This document shows positions 7,870 to 13,403 of a DNA stretch of 13,723 bases, in pieces (positions within the stretch are counted from its first letter, which is position 1; every line of letters begins with the position of its first letter). Under the pieces are notes generated by a model, which was given only the letters and a program-made list of their open reading frames with translations, was not told the DNA's origin and searched no databases. The DNA is from Polaromonas sp. Lineage in GTDB: Bacteria; Pseudomonadota; Gammaproteobacteria; Burkholderiales; Burkholderiaceae_C. The stretch spans positions 1 to 13,723 of the forward strand of contig JABMMH010000237.1 in NCBI GenBank assembly GCA_013205645.1. The letters are read 5' to 3'. Position numbers and translations under genes: made by a program.

Positions 7870-8451
7870 ATGCTGAAAAAGCTTTTCATGGCCGCCACTG
7901 TCGCCGCCACTCTCGTTTTGGGTGCCTGTAAAGATCAGACACCCACGCCGTCTGCAAATCAAGCCAGCGCCACGCCGGTGTCGATCGCCGCCATTCAAGC
8001 AGAGGCCAAAGGCTTCAGCGTCGGCGTGCCAATGAGTGCACGCACGGTCTACGTCTTTTTTGACCCACAGTGCCCGCATTGCACCGTCCTTTGGGAGTCG
8101 GCCAAACCACTGAAGAATCAGATCCGTTTCTTGTGGATTCCGGTCGGCATTATCAATGCGTCCAGCACCGCACAAGGCGCCACGATACTGGCCATGCCAG
8201 ACCCGGAAACCGCCATGGATGCGCATGAGGCATCGATGACCGCCAAGACCGGCGGCATCAGCGCCTCACGCGACATTGACCCGTCAAAAGCCGCGGTCGC
8301 TCAAAACACCCAGCTCATGACGCGCTTCGGTTTTGCATCGATTCCCACCATCGTCACCACGAACGTCCAAACGGGCGCGCTGATCACGCATGAAGGCTCG
8401 ATGCCAACAGCTGCGCTGGCCAGCTTTTTAGGCTTGACGGTCAGGCCTTAA
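7870..8451 (+). CDS. DsbG/DsbC-like thioredoxin-fold lipoprotein
   Basis: This 193-residue periplasmic thiol-disulfide protein resembles the catalytic domain of DsbG/DsbC. The signal peptide ends in LVLGAC, a lipobox with C20, so it should be membrane-anchored. A short linker leads into the thioredoxin fold. The active site is FFDPQCPHC (C68, C71). The VGIINASSTAQGATILA stretch resembles the corresponding part of DsbG. The cis-proline loop is FASIPTIV (P159). The N-terminal dimerisation domain of classical DsbC/DsbG (about 60 residues) is missing, so it is probably monomeric and might act as an oxidase or a reductase of single thiols rather than an isomerase. CPHC is the DsbA dipeptide type. 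No Shine-Dalgarno is seen before the ATG; the Lys-Lys n-region of the signal peptide supports this start. Its end overlaps the convergent downstream gene by 11 bp. Confidence 0.85.
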   Translation: MLKKLFMAATVAATLVLGACKDQTPTPSANQASATPVSIAAIQAEAKGFSVGVPMSARTVYVFFDPQCPHCTVLWESAKPLKNQIRFLWIPVGIINASSTAQGATILAMPDPETAMDAHEASMTAKTGGISASRDIDPSKAAVAQNTQLMTRFGFASIPTIVTTNVQTGALITHEGSMPTAALASFLGLTVRP

Positions 8452-9490
8452 AGCGCTCCTTGGCACGGCGCGCAAACACATTCGTGAAGGTCTTGGCCAG
8501 ATCGATCTTGTCGGCCTTGATCTCAGGATTGAAACTCGCCAGTGCCCGCAAGGCTGTGCTGGGACCGTTATCAGGCATCACGCCATCCAGCGAGATCGAC
8601 TCGCGCAGCTGGTCAAAAGAGGCCAGGTACAAAGCCCGGTCACCGAGCAAATACGCATCCGGCACGGTTTTGATGATGTCGCCAGGACCGGCTGTTTGTA
8701 GCCACTTCAAGCCATGGACAAGGGCATTCGTCAAGGCTTGGCAGGTGTTCGGATTTTTCTGCACGAAGTCGCCCGCAGCGACAAGACAGGCCGACGGCAT
8801 GGGTCCGCCGAAAACATCGATCGCGCCCTTCAGCGAGCGGGTGTCCGCAATGATCTTGACCTCGCCTTTTTGCTCCAACATGGTCATCACAGGATCGGTG
8901 TGACTCAAGGCGTCAATCTGCCCTGCGTACAAGGCGGCCAGCGCGCTCGCCGTCGAGCCCAACTCAACAAAAGTCACCTCGCTGAGCTTCAGGTTAAAGC
9001 GTGCCAAGAGCAAGCCGACCGTCAAGTGACTCGCTGAACCAAGCGCCACAACACCGATCTTTCGACCCTTCAAATCAGCCCCTGTTTTGAAATTCGGCAG
9101 GCTGCGGACTGACACGGCAAAAGCGATCTGCGGTGTTCGCGCCTGCAGGCCGAAAGCCTGAAGCCATTGGTTTTTAGCCTGCAACTCGATGGTTTTGGCA
9201 AAGGCCGTGGCACCCACATCAGCCGCCCCATTGACGATGGCCTGCGCGGCTCGGTCACCCGTGCCCCAGTCGTTGATCTCCAGGTCCAGACCTTCTGCTT
9301 TGAAATACCCCAGCTGCTCTGAAATTGTCACGGGCAGAAAGCCGAGCGATGCCTTGCCATCGACCGCCATCACAAGGCGCGTGCGCTCCAGCTTGGGCTG
9401 AGCTCCAAAAACGGGCATGGCCAGCGAGCTCGCACATAAAAGCCCTGCACCGCCCCATTGCCGGCGAGTCACACCGTCTGGTCGCGTCAT
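8441..9490 (-). CDS. ABC-type substrate-binding protein, NMT1/SsuA/TauA-like, probable Tat signal
   Basis: This 349-residue periplasmic binding protein belongs to the nitrate/sulfonate/taurine/thiamine-precursor superfamily. Features typical of the family are LGFLPVTISEQLGYFKAEGLDLE at about 48-70, the GAADVGATAFAKTIELQA segment at about 88-105, DLKGRKIGVVALGSASH at about 139-155 and LAALYAGQIDALSHTDP at about 184-200. The N terminus has a twin-arginine-like TRRQWGGAGLL followed by a hydrophobic stretch and a probable cleavage near VFGA|QP, suggesting Tat export. I chose the ATG at 9490 because AAGGGGGTGA stands just upstream as a strong ribosome binding site and the signal peptide starts there; the same frame is open to 9583. 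No permease or ATPase gene is nearby, so it is an orphan in this window. The ligand is unknown: aromatic or aliphatic sulfonates, nitrate and pyrimidine are all possible. Confidence 0.85.
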   Translation of the reverse strand: MTRPDGVTRRQWGGAGLLCASSLAMPVFGAQPKLERTRLVMAVDGKASLGFLPVTISEQLGYFKAEGLDLEINDWGTGDRAAQAIVNGAADVGATAFAKTIELQAKNQWLQAFGLQARTPQIAFAVSVRSLPNFKTGADLKGRKIGVVALGSASHLTVGLLLARFNLKLSEVTFVELGSTASALAALYAGQIDALSHTDPVMTMLEQKGEVKIIADTRSLKGAIDVFGGPMPSACLVAAGDFVQKNPNTCQALTNALVHGLKWLQTAGPGDIIKTVPDAYLLGDRALYLASFDQLRESISLDGVMPDNGPSTALRALASFNPEIKADKIDLAKTFTNVFARRAKERFKA

Positions 9491-9505
9491 GCGCTCACCC
9501 CCTTG
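9482..9505 (-). promoter_or_regulatory. Strong ribosome binding site that fixes the start of the binding-protein gene
   Basis: On the minus strand an AAGGGGGTGA run ends a few bases before the ATG at 9490. It is one of the clearest Shine-Dalgarno sequences in the window and argues against the longer in-frame starts further upstream. Confidence 0.7.
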
Positions 9506-9537
9506 AATGCTTGATCTTGACACCAGCATAACCAGCC

Positions 9538-9575
9538 AAAAGAAAACCCGCATCAGGATGATCCCGTGCGGGTTT
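9538..9575 (-). terminator. Rho-independent terminator of the dnaX-ybaB-recR-MAPEG cluster
   Basis: AAACCCGCA (9544-9552) and TGCGGGTTT (9567-9575) form a perfect 9-bp stem with a 14-nt loop. Read on the minus strand the stem runs into TTTTCTTTT, the expected U-tract. It lies about 70 nt after the MAPEG stop codon and about 50 nt before the start of the binding-protein gene, so it should end the upstream transcript. That leaves little room for a separate promoter for the binding-protein gene. Confidence 0.85.
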
Positions 9576-9643
9576 GTACTCAAACGAAAAGTGGCTTGGG
9601 GAGTCAGTGACGACCAGCGATCTTGCCAGCCATCAGCGCTGTT

Positions 9644-10054
9644 TCAGCGAAATCCTGCAAACAACAGCGCGACATTGGCCAGCAGAGCCAGCATCCAAAT
9701 AACGCTCCGCAGATTGGCCTTGTTGGCCACGTACGCGGCAACATACGCAAGACGCAGGGCAACGAAAGCCAGCGCCAACACATCAACATATCCCTGGGAC
9801 GCTTGCAATTGATGCGCAATGATGACGGCCGCAAAAAAGAACGGCAGTGCCTCAAAAGTGTTGGCTTGAGCGTTGTTGGCGCGCGCCCGCCATTCGGTCT
9901 GGCGCTGCAGCCAGTTGCGCGGGTCTGCGTTGTCGTAACCACCCTCGCCGGGTGGCGTGCGCATCATGCCGGACTTGGCGATGCCAGCGCAGACCACGGG
10001 CAACAAAGCCATCGCCAGCACACACCAATAAGCGATTGTGAAGTTTGGAAGCAT
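9644..10054 (-). CDS. MAPEG-family membrane protein
   Basis: This 136-residue integral membrane protein has four predicted helices at about residues 6-26, 66-82, 88-110 and 115-134. The cytoplasmic loop carries RQTEWRARANNAQANTFEALPFF, matching the R-x-x-N-x-x-E/N type signature of MAPEG proteins (membrane-associated proteins in eicosanoid and glutathione metabolism). Bacterial members may conjugate glutathione to hydrophobic compounds or reduce peroxides. Nothing in the sequence shows that this one is active. It starts 26 nt after recR and ends before the strong terminator, so it is the last gene of that cluster. I see no functional link to DNA repair; it is probably carried along in the transcript. 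Confidence 0.85.
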   Translation of the reverse strand: MLPNFTIAYWCVLAMALLPVVCAGIAKSGMMRTPPGEGGYDNADPRNWLQRQTEWRARANNAQANTFEALPFFFAAVIIAHQLQASQGYVDVLALAFVALRLAYVAAYVANKANLRSVIWMLALLANVALLFAGFR

Positions 10055-10080
10055 GATTTTTTAACGCCTTTCAGTCCTAT

Positions 10081-10707
10081 TTAACGTCTGTCGACAAGTG
10101 CATGGGCGATGGTGCCCAGATCGACATATTCGAGTTCGCTGCCCACCGGCACACCCCGCGCCAACCGCGTGACCTGGACACCGCGGATTTTCAAAGCCTG
10201 CGCAATCACGTGGGCAGTGGCTTCGCCTTCGGCGGTGAAATTGGTCGCCAGAATCACTTCTTGGACTTCACGCTCATTCTCTGGCAAATGCTCACCTTGC
10301 GCGTCTCTGGGAACGACGCGGTCAAAGAGTTTTTTAAGTCCTATCTCGTTCGGCCCAACGCCGTCGAGCGGGCTCAACTTGCCCATCAACACAAAATATA
10401 AACCGCGGTAAGCCAGCGTGCGCTCAAGCGCAGCTTGATCAGCGGGCGTTTCCACCACGCACAACTGACTGCGGTCACGCTGCGGGTTTTGGCAAGTCAT
10501 GCAAACTTCTTGCTCGGTCAGCGTGTTGCACAGTGCGCAATGCTTGACGCTGTGCACCGCATGCTCCAGCGCCTTGGCAATTTGCAAGGCACCGGACTTG
10601 TCGTTTTGCAACAAGTGAAACGCCATGCGAGCGGCCGACTTGAGGCCAACGCCGGGCAAGCGGCGCAAGGCCTGCGTCAAGCCCTCTAGCGCATTCGAAT
10701 CAGCCAT
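10081..10707 (-). CDS. recR: Recombination protein RecR
   Basis: This 208-residue protein, close to the usual 200, works with RecF and RecO to load RecA on gapped single-stranded DNA. The N-terminal helix-hairpin-helix is at about 10-30 (LRRLPGVGLKSAARMAFHLL). A four-cysteine zinc finger uses C57, C60, C69 and C72. The Toprim domain spans about 80-175, with LCVVE and ATNFTAEGEATA. The conserved C-terminal swap region reads TRLARGVPVGSELEYVDLGT. It lies 27 nt downstream of ybaB on the same strand, the arrangement seen in many Proteobacteria including E. coli (dnaX-ybaB-recR). All key residues are present, and there is no sign of damage. Confidence 0.97.
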   Translation of the reverse strand: MADSNALEGLTQALRRLPGVGLKSAARMAFHLLQNDKSGALQIAKALEHAVHSVKHCALCNTLTEQEVCMTCQNPQRDRSQLCVVETPADQAALERTLAYRGLYFVLMGKLSPLDGVGPNEIGLKKLFDRVVPRDAQGEHLPENEREVQEVILATNFTAEGEATAHVIAQALKIRGVQVTRLARGVPVGSELEYVDLGTIAHALVDRR

Positions 10708-10734
10708 GGAATACGACCGGCTCCAAACACAGCA

Positions 10735-11070
10735 TCAGAACGGCATCTTCATGCCGCCGGGCAGTGCCGGCATGCCAGCGGTGATCTTGCCCATTTTTTC
10801 CTGGCTCAAGTCTTCAGCTTTGCGCACAGCGGCGTTGAAGGCTGCCGCGACCAAGTCTTCCAGCATGTCTTTGTCGTCGGCCACCAGCAAGCTGGCATCG
10901 ATTTCGACACGTTTGACGTCGTGTTTGCAGGTCATCGTGACCTTGACCAAGCCGGCGCCAGCTTCGGCGGTGACTTCAATGAAGGCCAGCTCATCTTGGG
11001 CTTTTTTCAGGTTGTCCTGCATGGCTTGCGCCTGCTTCATGAGGCCGGCGAGTTGTCCTTTGTTGAACAT
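10735..11070 (-). CDS. ybaB: YbaB/EbfC nucleoid-associated DNA-binding protein
   Basis: This 111-residue protein has the usual length for YbaB/EbfC, a dimeric tweezer-shaped nucleoid protein. It starts MFNKGQLAGLMKQAQAMQ, continues with an acidic-basic alternating helix, and has the core beta motif GLVKVTMTCKHDVKRVEID at about 40-58. Then come a conserved LEDLVAAAFNAAVRKAEDL helix and a glycine/methionine/proline-rich tail (GMPALPGGMKMPF). AAGGA (11079-11083) lies 8 nt before the ATG, a good ribosome binding site. The gene sits between dnaX and recR, as it commonly does. A direct role in replication or repair is suggested only by this conserved position. Confidence 0.95.
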   Translation of the reverse strand: MFNKGQLAGLMKQAQAMQDNLKKAQDELAFIEVTAEAGAGLVKVTMTCKHDVKRVEIDASLLVADDKDMLEDLVAAAFNAAVRKAEDLSQEKMGKITAGMPALPGGMKMPF

Positions 11071-11123
11071 GTTTTGATTCCTTGGTAATTGGTTTTAGGT
11101 GCGGTCTTGAATGCGTGTCTTGA

Positions 11124-12944
11124 TCATATCGGCTTGGTCAATTCAGCAATCGAGGTCGAAGTCGATGCCGGGGCCAACGGGCGGATACTGCCGGGCACCA
11201 CGCGGGCGCCCCATTGGCGCACCATGTCTTGCACAAAGGGATCATTTTCAATGACCTCTTCGGCTTGTCGCTGCCGCTCTGTCTGAGCCGCTGTATTGCG
11301 GCGCGCAGGCGTGTCGACCGCAGGGCCGACTTCCACCAGCAATCGAGTGAGTGCCGGCGCAGCGGCAGCATCTGGCAGGCCATGCAGGCCATGCAGGCTT
11401 TGAATGGCTTGCAGCAACTTGTCGCAAGCACCGGCGTGGTTGAGCGACTGGCGCTCGACCCGCAAAGTCCAGACGCCCTCTTCCTGCGATTGCAACTCAG
11501 ACTGCAGCGCCAACTCACGCACCAGCGCGGCGATCAGCTCAGCGCTGATCAGCCCCTGCACCACTGAAGCCCAATGGTCGCCGAGTGGCGTGGCCAGCAT
11601 GGGCGTGAGTTTTTCAACGCTCACACTGGGAGCGACGGGCGAAGGGGTCGGGATTAACTCTACGGGCTTTACTGGTTCCACCTCTGCCACAGCCCTCACC
11701 GGCACAACAGGAGCAGGAACGGGCTCGGCCACTGCACGCAGCACAGGCGGCGAAACCGCCACAGGCGCCGCAAGACGCGGCTCAGGCAGTGGCTTTTTTG
11801 GGGGCTCGACGGCACCCCGCGATTCAGCTGTACCCGTCACGCGCTTGAAAGGCAGCAGTCGCAGCAACACCATGGTTAGCGCCGCGTATTCATCGGGAGC
11901 CAGCCCCAACTCGCCCCGGCCGTGCAAGCACAGGCTGTAGAGCAACTGGGTTTCATCAGCCGGCAGCAACTGCGCCAAACGCGCAGTTTCAGACACATCA
12001 GGGTCACTCGCATCGTCGCTCGCGCCGATGCCGGGCACCGCCTGCAGCACGGCCATGCGTTGCAACACGCTGGTCATTTCTTCCAGCGTGGAGGCTGCAC
12101 TCAAGCCGTTCAGACGCAACACCTCGGACATCTCAACAATACTTTTGCCATCGCCACGCGCCAAGGCGTCGAGCAGCTGATAGACATAACTGCGGTCAAC
12201 GCTGCCGAGCATCTGCCGCACGCCGGCTTCGATCAGCGTGCCAGAGCCAAAGGCAATCGCCTGATCGGTCAGCGACAGCGCATCGCGCATAGAACCGCGT
12301 GCGGCGCGGGCCAGCAAACGCAGCGCCTGCGGCTCAGCCGCGACGTCCTCGGCGGCCAACACTTGGACCAAATGCTCCAGAATGGTTTCAGGCGCCATAG
12401 GCCGCAAATTGAATTGCAAACAGCGCGACAGCACCGTAGCAGGCACTTTTTGGGGGTCGGTCGTGGCCAGCACGAACTTCAGGTAAGCCGGCGGCTCTTC
12501 CAGCGTCTTCAACATGGCATTGAAAGCCGTGTTGGTCAGCATGTGAACCTCGTCAATCATGAATACTTTGAAGCGGCCCACAACGGGTTTGTAAACCGCT
12601 TGCTCCAGCAATTGCGCGATCTCGTCAACGCCGCGATTCGAGGCCGCATCGAGCTCGGTGTAGTCGACGAAACGGCCGCTGTCGATGTCCGTGCAAGCCT
12701 CGCAAACACCGCAAGGCGTGGCCGTGATGTCACCCGTGCCGTCAGGGCCGGTGCAGTTGAGGGACTTGGCCAAAATCCGCGACACCGTGGTCTTGCCCAC
12801 ACCGCGCGTGCCGGTGAACAAATACGCATGGTGCAAGCGCTGCGTGCCCAAGGCATTGCTCAAAGCCTGCACCACATGCGACTGCCCAACCATTTCCGAA
12901 AAATTCTTGGGGCGGTATTTACGAGCAAGGACGAGGTAAGACAT
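11124..12944 (-). CDS. dnaX: DNA polymerase III subunit tau (gamma by frameshift)
   Basis: This 606-residue protein is the clamp-loader ATPase that opens the beta sliding clamp and, as tau, ties the polymerase cores and DnaB helicase together. Walker A is GTRGVGKTT (45-53), and a zinc finger uses C64, C78, C81 and C84. Walker B/DEVH is at 131-134, and the SRC sensor/arginine-finger region is at about 173-175. Domain III runs to about 368. After that, a Pro/Val/Ala-rich linker (about 376-440) leads to the C-terminal tau domain (about 450-590). A slippery A AAA AAG ends at codon 384, at the domain III/linker border, with a -1-frame TGA soon after, so a gamma-like 387-residue product is predicted. 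It is the first gene of the cluster. No Shine-Dalgarno precedes the ATG, and a TAGAAT hexamer lies 6 nt upstream of it. Confidence 0.97.
   Translation of the reverse strand: MSYLVLARKYRPKNFSEMVGQSHVVQALSNALGTQRLHHAYLFTGTRGVGKTTVSRILAKSLNCTGPDGTGDITATPCGVCEACTDIDSGRFVDYTELDAASNRGVDEIAQLLEQAVYKPVVGRFKVFMIDEVHMLTNTAFNAMLKTLEEPPAYLKFVLATTDPQKVPATVLSRCLQFNLRPMAPETILEHLVQVLAAEDVAAEPQALRLLARAARGSMRDALSLTDQAIAFGSGTLIEAGVRQMLGSVDRSYVYQLLDALARGDGKSIVEMSEVLRLNGLSAASTLEEMTSVLQRMAVLQAVPGIGASDDASDPDVSETARLAQLLPADETQLLYSLCLHGRGELGLAPDEYAALTMVLLRLLPFKRVTGTAESRGAVEPPKKPLPEPRLAAPVAVSPPVLRAVAEPVPAPVVPVRAVAEVEPVKPVELIPTPSPVAPSVSVEKLTPMLATPLGDHWASVVQGLISAELIAALVRELALQSELQSQEEGVWTLRVERQSLNHAGACDKLLQAIQSLHGLHGLPDAAAAPALTRLLVEVGPAVDTPARRNTAAQTERQRQAEEVIENDPFVQDMVRQWGARVVPGSIRPLAPASTSTSIAELTKPI
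11746..11799 (-). promoter_or_regulatory. dnaX: Programmed -1 ribosomal frameshift signal in dnaX
   Basis: On the minus strand the heptamer A AAA AAG (11799-11793) is in the same register as the E. coli dnaX slippery site (CCA AAA AAG here, GCA AAA AAG in E. coli). After a -1 slip the next codons are GCC ACT GCC TGA, with the stop at 11784-11782. Two perfect 5-bp GC hairpins follow: GCCGC-GTCTT-GCGGC (11781-11767) and GGCGG-TTTCG-CCGCC (11760-11746). CCAC right after the heptamer can also pair with GTGG at 11762-11759, enclosing the first hairpin. A GGGGTG about 13 nt upstream could act as the internal Shine-Dalgarno stimulator. The expected product is a 387-residue gamma with KKATA at its end. 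Confidence 0.8.
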
Positions 12945-12956
12945 CGCAGCATTCTA
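12945..12956 (-). promoter_or_regulatory. Possible dnaX -10 box giving a leaderless or nearly leaderless mRNA
   Basis: TAGAAT (12956-12951, minus strand) is a good -10 hexamer followed by six bases and then the dnaX ATG, so transcription would start at or next to the A of ATG. There is no Shine-Dalgarno in the gap. A matching -35 at the normal spacing is not seen (GCAGGG at 17 nt), so the call is weak. Confidence 0.3.
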
Positions 12957-12996
12957 AAGTGCCCGAAAAATCACCCTGCTGATGGGCAGGTTGGTC

Positions 12997-13024
12997 TTTG
13001 CGCGCCGGGCAAGTCCATTACAAT
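12997..13024 (+). promoter_or_regulatory. Probable ffs promoter
   Basis: TACAAT at 13019-13024 is a good -10 box, 6-8 nt before the predicted 5' end of the SRP RNA. The best -35 candidate is TTTGCG at 12997-13002 with 16-nt spacing, which is a weak match. The stretch between is GC-rich. Confidence 0.5.
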
Positions 13025-13029
13025 TCACA

Positions 13030-13132
13030 GTGACGGGCCTCCCCGCATGGTGAAGCGGCCAACCGGGTCAGATGGGGAACCAAGCAGCCCTAACTGCGGA
13101 GCCAGTGCCGGGGTCGGGCTCGTCACCTTTTT
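13030..13132 (+). ncRNA. ffs: 4.5S signal recognition particle RNA (small bacterial SRP RNA)
   Basis: This RNA binds Ffh and brings membrane-protein ribosomes to FtsY. The conserved apical hairpin is present: GGGTCAG (13065-13071) opposite AGCAGCCC (13083-13090), the symmetric and asymmetric internal loops of SRP RNA. It is capped by TGG-GGAA-CCA, the GGAA tetraloop at 13076-13079. The two ends pair: TGACGGGC (13031-13038) with GCTCGTCA (13118-13125), including one G-U. The length of about 100 nt fits the bacterial small type. A run of five T (13128-13132) after the closing stem acts as the terminator. It is divergent from dnaX; exact ends are inferred from pairing, not mapped. Confidence 0.9.
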
Positions 13133-13190
13133 ATTACGAAGTGAGTATTCATGCGGTTTCCCAGAGTGGGAGCCTAAAAGAAGGCACTTT

Positions 13191-13213
13191 TGTAACACCT
13201 GCCTGTAACACCT
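13191..13213 (+). repeat. 10-bp direct repeat, 13-bp period
   Basis: TGTAACACCT occurs twice, at 13191-13200 and 13204-13213, with GCC between. Two copies in phase at just over one helical turn could be a protein-binding pair or a chance slip duplication. Confidence 0.6.
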
Positions 13214-13219
13214 AGGTTT

Positions 13220-13239
13220 CACGTTGATAAATCAACGTG
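13220..13239 (+). repeat. Perfect 8-bp inverted repeat with TAAA loop
   Basis: CACGTTGA and TCAACGTG are exact reverse complements around TAAA. The 5' arm (GTTTCAC, 13216-13222) can instead pair with GTGAAAC at 13310-13316, which in turn competes with the TCACCT/AGGTGA pairing, so alternative folds are possible. Confidence 0.65.
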
Positions 13240-13340
13240 GAGCCAACACGGCAGCAGCTATTACTGCATCACCTTTCCGCGATGAAGCAACTATTGGCTT
13301 CGTCGTCAGGTGAAACGTTAGCGCAGATTAGGGCCAACGC

Positions 13341-13364
13341 AGCAGCTCGACGGGCTGTTTCTCT
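13341..13364 (+). terminator. Possible terminator at the end of the structured region
   Basis: CAGCTC (13343-13348) pairs with GGGCTG (13352-13357) around GAC, and the flanking AG/TT can extend the stem. It is followed by TTTCTCT. The U-tract is interrupted and the loop is only 3 nt, so efficiency is uncertain. It would stop plus-strand transcripts before they enter the convergent hydrolase gene. Confidence 0.35.
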
Positions 13365-13403
13365 AGGACTTTAATCCTGAAAACCGCCTGTTATGCCCCC
13401 GCC

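Larger units (their letters stand above)
13133..13403. other. Structured non-coding region between ffs and a convergent hydrolase gene
   Basis: These 271 bp have no convincing open frame on either strand but much inverted and direct repetition. They hold GCCT-AAAAGA-AGGC (13172-13185), a repeated TGTAACACCT (13191-13200 and 13204-13213) and a perfect 8-bp hairpin CACGTTGA-TAAA-TCAACGTG (13220-13239). TCACCT/AGGTGA (13269-13274 with 13308-13313) encloses GAAGC-AACTATTG-GCTTC. CAGCTC-GAC-GGGCTG (13343-13357) is followed by TTTCTCT. A near repeat of GCCAAC plus GCAGCAGCT occurs at 13242-13259 and 13333-13347. I do not recognise it as tmRNA, 6S, RNase P or an integron attC. It could be a small RNA gene, a transcription barrier between convergent genes, or the remnant of a small repeat element. 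Confidence 0.5.

Noticed and set aside
9491..9583. A 31-residue N-terminal extension of the binding protein
   Set aside because: It would run through the terminator stem, and the strong ribosome binding site and Tat-like signal peptide both point to the ATG at 9490.
11922..13208. A 428-codon open frame on the plus strand
   Set aside because: It is antisense to dnaX, whose protein motifs are unmistakable, and it runs through the ffs RNA. It has no recognisable domain and looks like a by-product of GC-rich codon bias.
13315..13397. Integron attC site (GTTATGC near 13391, GTTAGCG near 13317)
   Set aside because: No matching inverse core or paired L boxes could be found, and neither candidate fits the core consensus together with its partner.
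13133..13403. tmRNA, 6S RNA or RNase P RNA
   Set aside because: No tag-peptide frame, tRNA-like ends, conserved RNase P core or recognisable 6S bubble was seen. This judgement is by eye; a covariance-model search would settle it.
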